From the NCBI GenBank assembly GCA_934183185.1, contig CAKPSO010000036.1, forward strand, positions 1 to 10,049: a stretch of DNA of 10,049 nucleotides, written 5' to 3'. The position numbers and the translations under genes are program-made. Positions 1-6,776 of this stretch are shown here, piece by piece; position 1 is the stretch's first letter; every line of letters starts with the position of its first letter. The notes below the pieces were generated by a model. That model was not told the origin of the DNA. It made no database searches and worked only from the letters and a program-made list of their open reading frames with translations. This stretch comes from an uncultured Bacilli bacterium (lineage in GTDB: Bacteria; Bacillota_I; Bacilli_A; RF39; UBA660).

Positions 1-273
1 GAATTAAAGAATAAGTATGAAGGGAATGAAGAAATAATGGCATGTGTGAGAAGAGTAGAAGAATTGAGAGAAGATCCAGACTTTGTGAGATACTATGATT
101 ATGAAGAAGCTCATAAGCAAGACTTAGAAGCTAGCTATGATACTGGTTTAGAACAGGGAGTTAAACAGGAAAAAATAGAAATAGCTAGAACCATGTTAAA
201 AGATATTCAAGATTATGAATTGATTTCTAAATATACAGGATTAACAGTAGAAGAAATACAAAAAATAGCATAG
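1..273 (+). CDS. C-terminal part of an Rpn/PD-(D/E)XK nuclease-transposase family protein (5' end outside window)
   Basis: The frame is open from base 1, so this is the tail of a longer protein; the ATG at 37 is internal to conserved sequence and has no ribosome binding site. The visible part contains VRRVEELREDPDF, YDYEEAHKQDLEASYDTG and LEQGVKQEKIEIAR, followed by a short helical end (ISKYTGLTVEEIQKI). This charged region and the closing TGLx-EEI element are typical of Rpn / PD-(D/E)XK family 'transposase' proteins, which are multicopy in gut Bacillota. The catalytic nuclease domain would lie upstream and cannot be seen. The same segment is repeated 366 bp downstream at about 96% identity, with a different last ~20 residues. 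Whether the full gene is intact is unknown. Confidence 0.7.
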   Translation, partial: ELKNKYEGNEEIMACVRRVEELREDPDFVRYYDYEEAHKQDLEASYDTGLEQGVKQEKIEIARTMLKDIQDYELISKYTGLTVEEIQKIA

Positions 274-555
274 ACATATAATCGTACACATGTAAATATA
301 GCAAAATAGTATAATAATAGTGAAATAAAAGAATTAGTCGATTTCTTAAAAAGTGACAACTTAGAAGAATTAAAGAATAAGTATGAAGGGAATGAAGAAA
401 TAATGGCGTGTGTGAGAAGAGTAGAAGAATTGAGAGAAGATCCAGATTTTGTGAGATACTATGATTATGAAGAATCACATAAACAAGACTTAGAAGCTAG
501 CTATGATACTGGTTTAGAACAGGGAGTAAAACAGGAAAAGCTAGAAATAGCTAGG
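1..555 (+). repeat. Direct repeat, offset 366 bp (about 1-189 and 367-555)
   Basis: Bases 1-180 and 367-546 match at 172 of 180 positions (8 substitutions, no gaps). The match continues for a few bases and then falls apart after the codons for EIAR. The offset of 366 is a multiple of three, so both copies are read in the same frame. Similarity stops sharply at the 3' side, where the two proteins carry different tails. Confidence 0.85.
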
Positions 556-645
556 GCTATGTTAAATGATGACGATAATATTGATAAAATATCTAGAATC
601 ACTGGATTATCTATTGAAGAGATTAAAAAACTTTCTAATCACTAA
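310..645 (+). pseudogene. N-terminally truncated second copy of the Rpn-family protein tail
   Basis: The frame is open from 310, just after an in-frame TAG at 307-309, and runs through SEIKELVDFLKSDNLEELK into the same VRRVEELREDPDF...LEQGVKQEK block as the previous entry. It ends in IDKISRITGLSIEEIKKL. Only about 110 residues remain, and the nuclease domain with its PD-(D/E)XK residues is absent. The first ATG (403) sits inside conserved sequence with no Shine-Dalgarno site, so a separate short gene is unlikely. The shared first 180 bases differ from copy one at 8 positions, 5 of them silent, so the copies are recent or were homogenised. I read it as a remnant left by duplication or recombination within a multicopy family. 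Production as a small regulatory protein is possible but unsupported. Confidence 0.65.
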
Positions 646-670
646 TCTAGAAATTATCAAGTGCATCTAT

Positions 671-713
671 AAAAGACGATTTTACCAAAAAATATGGACA
701 AAATCGCTTTTTT
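671..713 (+). terminator. Intrinsic terminator after the Rpn-family remnants
   Basis: CGATTTT (677-683) pairs with AAAATCG (700-706), extended inward by CCA (685-687) with TGG (695-697) around a 7-base A/T loop. Six T residues follow (708-713). The 3' arm overlaps the -35 box of the next promoter. Confidence 0.7.
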
Positions 714-723
714 ATGTTATAAT
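695..723 (+). promoter_or_regulatory. Strong sigma-A type promoter with extended -10
   Basis: The -35 box is TGGACA (695-700), the spacer is 17 bp and the -10 box is TATAAT (718-723), preceded by TGT to make an extended -10 (TGnTATAAT). It would start transcription near 730, just ahead of the ribosome binding site of the gene at 751. Confidence 0.8.
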
Positions 724-733
724 ATGCAATCAC

Positions 734-743
734 AAAGAGGGGG
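734..743 (+). promoter_or_regulatory. Ribosome binding site for the 751 gene
   Basis: AAAGAGGGGG lies 7 bases before the ATG at 751. It fixes this start over any upstream reading frame. Confidence 0.75.
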
Positions 744-750
744 AATATAG

Positions 751-1296
751 ATGAAAAAGAAAAAAGAGATTCGTTCTAGAATCACGTCGATTATCTTCAT
801 GCTATTATTACTCGTCGTTAGTACTTTATACGTATATTATCCAAATAAACAAAATCTAGTATCATCACTTACATTCTTACAACAAAATGAGAGCCTTTAT
901 ATTGAAGAATTATCTGAAGGAATAAAACTAGCTGAAGCTTACCCAATTACTGATCAAGAAGGAATAGAATCAACACCATATCAATTTAAATTGGTTAATA
1001 CAACTAATAAAGCTATTACATACCAATTATCATTCAAAAACCAAATAGATACCATTAAATCCAATAATGCTACACCGCTTGATCATAAATATCTAAGATA
1101 TTCTATTACCGATAATGATAATAGCATCGTAAATACACTACCAGATAATGAAATTATTTACCAAGCTACTATTCCTGCTAACAGTGAAATAAAACTAGAA
1201 TTTAGAACTTGGTTAGGAGACAACTTTGACTCTGATGCCATGGGAAAAACATATATCGGTAAAATGGAAGTTAATCAAGCAGAAAGTTCAATTTAA
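751..1296 (+). CDS. Membrane-anchored extracellular protein of unknown function
   Basis: This is a 181-residue protein. A basic N-terminus (MKKKKEIRSR) is followed by one hydrophobic segment at about residues 11-30 and then a polar domain of about 150 residues with no cysteine. This predicts a single-pass protein with its C-terminal domain outside the cell. There is no lipobox, so it is anchored by the helix or cleaved by signal peptidase I. The domain looks beta-rich (YQFKLVNTTNKAITYQLSF, NEIIYQATIPANSEIKLEFR, then WLGDN and GKTYIGKMEV), suggesting an immunoglobulin-like or camelysin/TasA-like sandwich, but I do not recognise the family. It forms a single-gene unit: strong promoter at 695-723, ribosome binding site at 734-743, terminator at its stop codon. 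Neighbours give no functional clue. Confidence 0.75.
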   Translation: MKKKKEIRSRITSIIFMLLLLVVSTLYVYYPNKQNLVSSLTFLQQNESLYIEELSEGIKLAEAYPITDQEGIESTPYQFKLVNTTNKAITYQLSFKNQIDTIKSNNATPLDHKYLRYSITDNDNSIVNTLPDNEIIYQATIPANSEIKLEFRTWLGDNFDSDAMGKTYIGKMEVNQAESSI

Positions 1297-1310
1297 TTGG
1301 ACTTTTTTCT
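1283..1310 (+). terminator. Terminator overlapping the stop codon
   Basis: AAAGTTCAATT (1283-1293) pairs with AATTGGACTTT (1295-1305) with one G-T wobble, followed by a T-rich tract from 1303. The stop codon TAA (1294-1296) lies at the loop, so the final codons of the gene form the 5' arm. Confidence 0.75.
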
Positions 1311-1319
1311 TTTGGTTAC

Positions 1320-1348
1320 TTGCCAGAGTTAAATAAATATCGTAAAAT
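1320..1348 (+). promoter_or_regulatory. Putative promoter for dnaI
   Basis: TTGCCA (1320-1325), a 17-bp spacer and TAAAAT (1343-1348) each match the sigma-A consensus at 5 of 6 positions. Initiation would fall near 1355, leaving a leader of only about 12 nt before ATG 1367 that just contains the Shine-Dalgarno site. Confidence 0.55.
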
Positions 1349-1366
1349 TAAATTGTGGTGATAAGC

Positions 1367-2278
1367 ATGAAAAAAATAACTGAATTAGTAAAACTAACTT
1401 CTGATGAAGAAAATAATTTAAAACAAAATTTTATTAAAAAGTTAGATAATAAAAACTTTGTATCATTAATTAATACTTTATCATGTAGTGATGAAGTACT
1501 TATGAAATATACTTCTAATCTAGAAGATTCCGCTATAGAATTTGAACATTGTAAGAACTGTAAATCATTAGCTGAATGTAAGAATCAAATATCAGGTTAT
1601 ATATATACTCCAAAAGAGAATAATAACGGTTTAATCTTTGAGTATATAGCTTGTCCATATATGCAAAACCATTTAAAACAAAACCTATACAAAAAAAATA
1701 TAAAGTTATTTGAAATACCCAAAAATTTAACTGAAGCCTCTATGAAAAATGTTTATACTGACGATAAAAAAAGAATCGAGATAATTAAATACTTCAAATA
1801 TTTTATAGATCATTATTCTGATACCAAAAAACCTAAAGGAATATACTTGCATGGTAGTTTTGGCACTGGTAAATCATATCTAATAGCAGCCTTATTAAAT
1901 GAACTTGCTAAAAAAGATATTCATAGTGCTATCGTATATGTACCAGAATTTCTAAGAAGTCTTAAGTCATCATTTGATACCGATTATGAAGATAAATATT
2001 CTTATATAAAACAGGTTCCAGTATTATTACTAGATGATATAGGAGCAGAAAATCTAACACCATGGGCTAGAGATGAAATACTAGGTACAATCATGCAGTA
2101 TCGTATGGACCAAAATCTACCAACATTTTTTACCTCTAATCTAAATTTAAAACAGTTAGAAGAACATTTTAGTATGACTGCAACTGGAATAGATAAAATA
2201 AAAGCTAGAAGAATAGTTGAAAGAATAAAAGATTTAACTACTGACTTTGAATTAGTAGGGGAAAGTAACCGTAAATAA
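1367..2278 (+). CDS. dnaI: Primosomal protein DnaI (DnaC-type helicase loader)
   Basis: This 303-residue AAA+ ATPase loads the replicative helicase onto DNA at the origin and at restarting forks. The N-terminal part carries cysteines at about 62, 65, 71 and 96 (CKNCKSLAEC, then ACPY), matching the zinc-binding helicase-interaction domain of Bacillus DnaI. The ATPase part has Walker A GSFGTGKS (163-170), Walker B VLLLDD (219-224), a sensor-1-like TSNLN, and an arginine-rich ARRIVERI near the end. Length is normal for the family. A GTG at 1355 is in frame, but ATG 1367 is preferred because GGTGAT (1357-1362), complementary to the 16S rRNA tail, sits 4 bases before it. The RNB gene starts 2 bases after the stop, so they are probably co-transcribed. 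In Bacillus, dnaI also lies close upstream of thrS. Confidence 0.93.
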   Translation: MKKITELVKLTSDEENNLKQNFIKKLDNKNFVSLINTLSCSDEVLMKYTSNLEDSAIEFEHCKNCKSLAECKNQISGYIYTPKENNNGLIFEYIACPYMQNHLKQNLYKKNIKLFEIPKNLTEASMKNVYTDDKKRIEIIKYFKYFIDHYSDTKKPKGIYLHGSFGTGKSYLIAALLNELAKKDIHSAIVYVPEFLRSLKSSFDTDYEDKYSYIKQVPVLLLDDIGAENLTPWARDEILGTIMQYRMDQNLPTFFTSNLNLKQLEEHFSMTATGIDKIKARRIVERIKDLTTDFELVGESNRK

Positions 2279-2280
2279 TT

Positions 2281-4200
2281 ATGTTTGATGATAATATTTA
2301 TTCTGAACTATTTTCTTCTGACCCTAACTTTGAACATTCACTAACATTCTATATCTCCTACCTAGAAGAGGCAACTAATAATTTTAATTTCCAAGATGAT
2401 TTTTCATCATGTCTATTAATATTTCCTATCATATCTGAATTACTATATACTAAAGAATTAAAAAAGAGAGATAAAATTAAAATATATGAAAGATTAAAAT
2501 CTATTCGTGAGAAGCTTCAACTACTAATTCTTCAAAAACCAGGCGATATAAGTAAGAGTAATCATAACTTTTCCTTACTAAAAAAATTAGTAGATCAAAC
2601 TGAAAGCTTAATGATAGCTTCATTTTATGACATGCTTCCTCAGTATGATGGTAATAGCCTTCAACTAATTGAATATTTATTATTTGAAGTTAAGCAGTAC
2701 CAATTAATATCTGATATATTAGAACAGTATCCATATATGATTAGACTAATAGATCGTGATAATACTAAGCTAATAACTAAAGTAATTGATAATTATATAA
2801 AAGAATCATTTATCTATACATCGGGTAAAGAGTTAAAACCGGATTCAGATTTAGTATATTATGATAAAGTATTATCATTATTTCTAAACCATGAAAAACT
2901 AGAATTTTCCTTTCAAGAAAGAAAAGATATAGTTGGTAAAGTACGTAATTATCGTAAAAATATAGATAATAATTTCTATAATGAAATAACGAAACAAAAA
3001 CTAGTGTTTTGGTTAAACAGATTAGAAGAAAAATTAGAAGGTATAAACCATTTAGATGAATTCAATGAAATCTGTTATATGCATGATATTAAAACCTACT
3101 TTGATGAAGGAATACTATCAGAAGCTAGAAGAATAGGAACTGAAATAAAACCAAGTACCTATCCTAATTACCATATATTAGATAATGAATATATTATAAC
3201 TATTGATGGAGATAATGCTGAAGAGTTAGATGATGGCATTTCTATAAAAAAATTAGAAAATGGTTACTACAAGTTAGGCGTACATATAGCTAACCCTATG
3301 GGTATAATTAAAAGTAATAATATTATTTTTGAAGAAGCATTAAAGAGAACTTCATCTATTTATATAGGACATGAACCAATATATCTTTTTCCTAAATTAT
3401 TATCTAAAGATAAAATGAACTTATTAGAGGGTAAATATCGTTTATCAACTAGTTATTATTTATATATTGATGATAATGGCAGTATAGATAACTATGAATT
3501 TATAGAAAGTATTATTTCAGTTCATAATACTACTTATAAAGTTATAGATGATATTTTAAATACTGGTATATGTAAAGATGATAAACTATTTGATACAGTA
3601 ACACTACTATCAGAAGTAACATCAAAAATTAGTAAAACCTTTCATATAGATGAAACCTATGAATTATTAAATCGTACTACTGAAAATCCATCCAAAACTA
3701 ATATAGTATCTAAAACTAAATCTAGTAAAATGGTAGAAATATGTATGATGATGGCTAATTATATTGTTCCTTATCACATGCATAAAAATAATTTACCATG
3801 TATATATCGTATTCATGTCATTGATCAAGACTTTATAAAAAAATTATCCTCAATTTCATCTAAAATTCATTCAACTAATAAAAAAGAAGCAAATGATGCT
3901 ATTCATTACTTACAGTCTATTTACCCAAAAGCAAAATACTCAACAGAGGCTAAGGGACATTTTGGTTTAGGCTTACCAGTATACAGTCACGTAACTTCTC
4001 CATTAAGAAGAATAGCAGATGATGTTATGAAAGAATACGTATTAGATCCTTTTTACTTTAATCATGTATCAGATGTAAATAAATATAAAATAGAAGCTAA
4101 ACTATCTGAAATTTGTACATATATTAATAAGCGTTCACTTATAATAGATTCATTTATGAATTATCAAAAAGAAGTGGCAAAAATATTGACAAAACACTAA
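2281..4200 (+). CDS. RNase II/R family (RNB domain) protein with atypical N-terminus
   Basis: This 639-residue protein carries an RNB exoribonuclease domain from about residue 290 to 610, expected to degrade RNA 3' to 5' in the cytoplasm. Visible motifs are TIDGDNAEELDDGIS (acidic metal site: D309, E315, D317, D318), YKLGVHIANP, KGHFGLGL (558-565) and VTSPLRRIADD (571-581), which includes the conserved arginine pair. Three features are odd. The second metal-site Asp (D207 in E. coli RNase II) is Glu315. Residues 1-290 look helical and show no cold-shock/OB-fold domain. The chain ends about 60 residues after TSPLRR, with no S1 domain. RNase R homologues usually have both flanking RNA-binding modules, so substrate choice is likely different. 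ATG 2281 lies 2 bases after the dnaI stop with no nearby Shine-Dalgarno site (AGGGGA ends 18 bases upstream), so translational coupling is likely. Confidence 0.85.
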   Translation: MFDDNIYSELFSSDPNFEHSLTFYISYLEEATNNFNFQDDFSSCLLIFPIISELLYTKELKKRDKIKIYERLKSIREKLQLLILQKPGDISKSNHNFSLLKKLVDQTESLMIASFYDMLPQYDGNSLQLIEYLLFEVKQYQLISDILEQYPYMIRLIDRDNTKLITKVIDNYIKESFIYTSGKELKPDSDLVYYDKVLSLFLNHEKLEFSFQERKDIVGKVRNYRKNIDNNFYNEITKQKLVFWLNRLEEKLEGINHLDEFNEICYMHDIKTYFDEGILSEARRIGTEIKPSTYPNYHILDNEYIITIDGDNAEELDDGISIKKLENGYYKLGVHIANPMGIIKSNNIIFEEALKRTSSIYIGHEPIYLFPKLLSKDKMNLLEGKYRLSTSYYLYIDDNGSIDNYEFIESIISVHNTTYKVIDDILNTGICKDDKLFDTVTLLSEVTSKISKTFHIDETYELLNRTTENPSKTNIVSKTKSSKMVEICMMMANYIVPYHMHKNNLPCIYRIHVIDQDFIKKLSSISSKIHSTNKKEANDAIHYLQSIYPKAKYSTEAKGHFGLGLPVYSHVTSPLRRIADDVMKEYVLDPFYFNHVSDVNKYKIEAKLSEICTYINKRSLIIDSFMNYQKEVAKILTKH

Positions 4201-4214
4201 AAAAAGCATATTAT
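4186..4214 (+). promoter_or_regulatory. Promoter for the T-box/thrS transcript, inside the end of the RNB gene
   Basis: A perfect TTGACA (4186-4191) is formed by the codons for the last residues of the RNB protein. A 17-bp spacer leads to TATTAT (4209-4214). Transcription would begin near 4221. Confidence 0.75.
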
Positions 4215-4220
4215 TAACTT

Positions 4221-4446
4221 AAGTTTTTTAAAAACTGTAATAAGAGACAAGATATTTATAAAAGTTTTATAGAGAGTCTAAGTTTGGTGAAATTAGATAA
4301 ATGATTATAGATATTACTACTCTTTAAGTTGGCTCGTAATGGATGCCCGGTGATACCGTTATCAGAATTAAGTAAAACTATGGATGGTACCGTGTAAATA
4401 CATCAACACTCCTGTTATATCATATGATATAATGGGAGTTTTTCTT
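4221..4446 (+). ncRNA. T-box leader riboswitch, threonine-type
   Basis: This leader senses uncharged tRNA-Thr and controls thrS downstream. Stem I starts around AGAGAGTC (4271-4278), whose AGAGT pairs with ACTCT (4319-4323). The distal GGTGAAA lies at 4286-4292. The specifier is inferred to be the Thr codon ACT at 4316-4318, because it sits just before the closing strand and thrS follows. CGGT/ACCG forms a small intermediate hairpin around 4338-4348. The T-box core ATGGTACCGTG (4384-4394) contains TGGT (4386-4388 plus the preceding T), which pairs with the tRNA ACCA end. The terminator follows at 4408-4446. Without charged-tRNA competition the antiterminator forms and transcription continues. 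Exact stem limits need a covariance-model fit. Confidence 0.9.
4408..4446 (+). terminator. T-box regulated terminator
   Basis: ACTCCTGTTATATCAT pairs with ATGATATAATGGGAGT (ending at 4439) through its whole length, using two G-U wobbles, and is followed by TTTTTCTTTT. It is the alternative to the T-box antiterminator fold. Confidence 0.88.
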
Positions 4447-4464
4447 TTAGTAGGGGGACATAAT

Positions 4465-4966
4465 ATGGACAGAAAATCTTATCTAACTAACTATAGTACC
4501 GATTATTATTTACTGTAATAGGAGAGAATGAAAAAGAATTATTACTATTACAGATTAAATTACTCGATACAAAAAGTAGGCTATTACTTGAACGTATCAA
4601 TCAAATAAAACTAACTATTGATATAGCTACTAATACTATAATTGAAAGATATGTAAATAGTAATATTAAACTACATGAAATAATTCATTTGTTAAAAGTA
4701 CTACTAATACAAATAAAATTAACATTTACACTAAGCTATTAACTATTAAGATGATAGAAATGGATGAATTAGTCGCTCTTGATTCTTTAAAAGAGGTAGT
4801 TAAGATGTTAGATATAGAACAGTTAACGGCTATAATATGTGCTAAACGAGAAAGCATTTATGGCAGAATTGCCATAGAAGAGTACCATAATAAATGTCTA
4901 GAAGTTGATTCTGAAGTTTATAAAGAACTAATACTAAAAATAAAACAAGATAGGAAGGAATGTTGA
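4465..4966 (+). pseudogene. Probable broken gene (two frameshifts) between T-box and thrS
   Basis: Three frame segments abut. The first starts at ATG 4465 after a fine ribosome binding site (AGGGGGA, 4452-4458) but stops at 4516-4518 after 17 codons (MDRKSYLTNYSTDYYLL). The second, in the next frame, is open from 4497 to the TAA at 4740-4742 without its own start and encodes leucine-rich helix (KELLLLQIKLLDTKSRLLLE, IIERYVNSNIKLHEI). The third is open from 4679 to the TGA at 4964-4966; its ATGs at 4751 and 4760 lack Shine-Dalgarno sites, and it encodes LVALDSLKEVVKMLDIEQLT and AIEEYHNKCLEVDSEVYKEL. Each step equals loss of one base, and adding two bases gives one frame of 167 residues. I do not recognise the protein; it looks soluble, helical and coiled-coil-prone. 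A translated 71-residue piece from 4751 remains possible. Sequencing error is another explanation. Confidence 0.55.
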
Positions 4967-4968
4967 AA

Positions 4969-6738
4969 ATGATAAATATTAAAGAAGATGAAAGATTAAA
5001 TAAGTTAAACCATAGTTGTGCCCATTTATTAGCTCAAGCTATTAAACATCTATACCCAGATGCTAAGTTTTGGGTAGGACCAACTATAGAAGAAGGCTTT
5101 TATTATGATATTGACTTAGGAGATAATGTAATAAAAGAAGAAGAGTTAGAAAAAATCGAAAAAGAAATGAAAAAATGTGCTAAAGATAGTAAAAATATAG
5201 TTAGACATGAAATTAGTAAGAAAGAAGCACTTAAAATGTTTAAAGATGATCCATATAAAATGGATTTAATATCTAGAATGGATGAAAATGAGAACGTTAT
5301 TTCCTGCTATACTCAAGGTGATTTTACTGACTTATGTCGTGGGCCACACGTTGATAATACTAAAGAATTAAAGCATTTTAAATTACTAAAAGTTAGTGGA
5401 GCTTATTGGAAAGGTGATGCTAAAAATAAAATGCTTCAAAGAATATATGGAGTATGTTTTGATACAGAAGAAGAATTACAGGAATACTTAAATCTATTAG
5501 CAGAAGCCAAAGAAAGAGATCATCGTAAGATAGGTAAAGATCTAGAAATATTTATGGTTAGTGATTTAGTAGGTAAAGGACTACCACTATGGTTACCAAA
5601 TGGTTATACACTATGGAGAACATTACAGAATTATATTACTGATAAAGAAGTAAGCTTTGGTTATAAGCATGTTCATACTCCAGATTTAGGTAGTGTTGAC
5701 TTATATAAAACATCAGGGCACTGGGAACACTATAAAGATGATATGTTTCCAGCAATGGAAATGGATAACGAAGCATATGTACTAAGACCAATGAATTGCC
5801 CACATCATATGGTAATGTTTAAGAATTTCTTACACTCATATAAAGACATGCCAGTAAGAATTGCAGAGATTGCAAATGACTTTAGATATGAAGCAGCTGG
5901 AGCCGTAAAAGGTATTGAAAGAGCCCGCTCATTTACTCAAAATGATTCTCATATTTTCTGTACACCAGAACAGATAGAAGAAGAATTCAAAGGCGTTTTA
6001 GATCTTATAATGGATGTATATAAAGACTTTGAAATTAAAGATTTCAAATGTCGTCTATCACTAAGAGACCCATTAGATAAAGAAAAATATTTCCAAGATG
6101 ACAATATGTGGGATAATGCAGAAAGCTCTCTTAGAAAAGTATTAACTGAACTTAATGTAGATTATTTTGAAGCAGTAGGAGAAGCAGCATTCTATGGGCC
6201 AAAACTTGATATTCTGATAAAACCAGCTGTTGGCAATGAAGTAGCTCTATCAACTATTCAACTTGATTTCTTACTTCCTAGAAGATTTGAATTATACTAC
6301 ATCAATGAAAAAGGAGAAAAGATGACTCCGGTAGTAATCCATAGAGCTATCTTAGGTTCCCTTGATAGATTTATAGCTTTCCTTCTAGAAGAAACAAAAG
6401 GAAGCTTACCACTATGGTTAGCTCCAAATCAAGTAAATATCATTCCTGTAAATAACGAATATCATTTAGAATATGCTAATCAAATTAAAGAAATACTAAA
6501 AAATAATAATATTCGTGTTACTCTTGATGATAGAAATGAAAAACTAGGATATAAGATGAGAGAAAGTCAAAAGAAAAAAATACCATTAACTTTAATCTTA
6601 GGAAACAACGAACGTGATAACAATACTATTAGTTATCGTATTCATGGTAGTGAAGAGACTCATACATTACCAAAAGATGAATTTATCTCCTTCATCAATA
6701 ATGCTATTACTGATAAAATGTCAAATAAGGATTTATAA
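4969..6738 (+). CDS. thrS: Threonyl-tRNA synthetase lacking the TGS domain
   Basis: This 589-residue enzyme charges tRNA-Thr with threonine in the cytoplasm. It begins almost directly with the editing domain: HSCAH (H15, H19) and CRGPH (C123, H127) keep the Ser-tRNA hydrolysis site. The class II core follows, with zinc ligands C277 (MNCPHH), H328 (DSHIF) and H458 (VIHRA), motif 2 around FRYEAAG, and motif 3 GSLDRF. The C-terminal anticodon-binding domain starts near LAPNQVNIIPV. The roughly 60-residue N-terminal TGS domain of E. coli and Bacillus ThrRS is missing, and the upstream reading frames do not encode it. ATG 4960 is in frame but only one base from AGGAAGG (4952-4958), so ATG 4969 is preferred. 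Expression should depend on the T-box at 4221-4446. Confidence 0.95.
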   Translation: MINIKEDERLNKLNHSCAHLLAQAIKHLYPDAKFWVGPTIEEGFYYDIDLGDNVIKEEELEKIEKEMKKCAKDSKNIVRHEISKKEALKMFKDDPYKMDLISRMDENENVISCYTQGDFTDLCRGPHVDNTKELKHFKLLKVSGAYWKGDAKNKMLQRIYGVCFDTEEELQEYLNLLAEAKERDHRKIGKDLEIFMVSDLVGKGLPLWLPNGYTLWRTLQNYITDKEVSFGYKHVHTPDLGSVDLYKTSGHWEHYKDDMFPAMEMDNEAYVLRPMNCPHHMVMFKNFLHSYKDMPVRIAEIANDFRYEAAGAVKGIERARSFTQNDSHIFCTPEQIEEEFKGVLDLIMDVYKDFEIKDFKCRLSLRDPLDKEKYFQDDNMWDNAESSLRKVLTELNVDYFEAVGEAAFYGPKLDILIKPAVGNEVALSTIQLDFLLPRRFELYYINEKGEKMTPVVIHRAILGSLDRFIAFLLEETKGSLPLWLAPNQVNIIPVNNEYHLEYANQIKEILKNNNIRVTLDDRNEKLGYKMRESQKKKIPLTLILGNNERDNNTISYRIHGSEETHTLPKDEFISFINNAITDKMSNKDL

Positions 6739-6742
6739 TATA

Positions 6743-6776
6743 AAAAGGTACTTTGCTTAAATGAAAAGTACCTTTT
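6743..6776. terminator. Bidirectional terminator between thrS and the convergent gene
   Basis: AAAAGGTACTTT (6743-6754) and AAAGTACCTTTT (6765-6776) form a perfect 12-bp stem with a 10-base loop. T-rich ends face both ways, so it can end thrS on the plus strand and the gene at 6777-7160 on the minus strand, whose stop codon touches it. Confidence 0.88.

Noticed and set aside
227..478. Open minus-strand frame of 83 codons opposite the Rpn-family remnants
   Set aside because: It is antisense to the repeated coding block, has no ribosome binding site, and its Leu/Ile/Tyr-rich product is what AT-rich antisense gives by chance.
1..645. CRISPR or short tandem repeat array
   Set aside because: Only two copies, about 190 bp each, coding, with no short regular spacers.
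566..754. Plus-strand frame of 62 codons overlapping the second Rpn tail and the 751 gene
   Set aside because: It runs through a terminator and a promoter and is out of frame with recognised coding sequence.
4201..4240. Terminator right after the RNB gene (palindrome AACTTAAGTT with following T run)
   Set aside because: The palindrome has no loop and little G+C, and lies at the start of the T-box transcript; a convincing hairpin could not be built.
4465..4518. Thr-rich leader peptide for attenuation
   Set aside because: The 17-codon frame has only two Thr codons and lies after the T-box terminator, so it cannot govern it; a broken gene start fits better.
4751..4966. The missing TGS domain of ThrRS encoded as a separate short protein
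   Set aside because: The sequence is helical (LDSLKEVVKMLDIEQLT) and lacks the beta-strand and glycine pattern of TGS.
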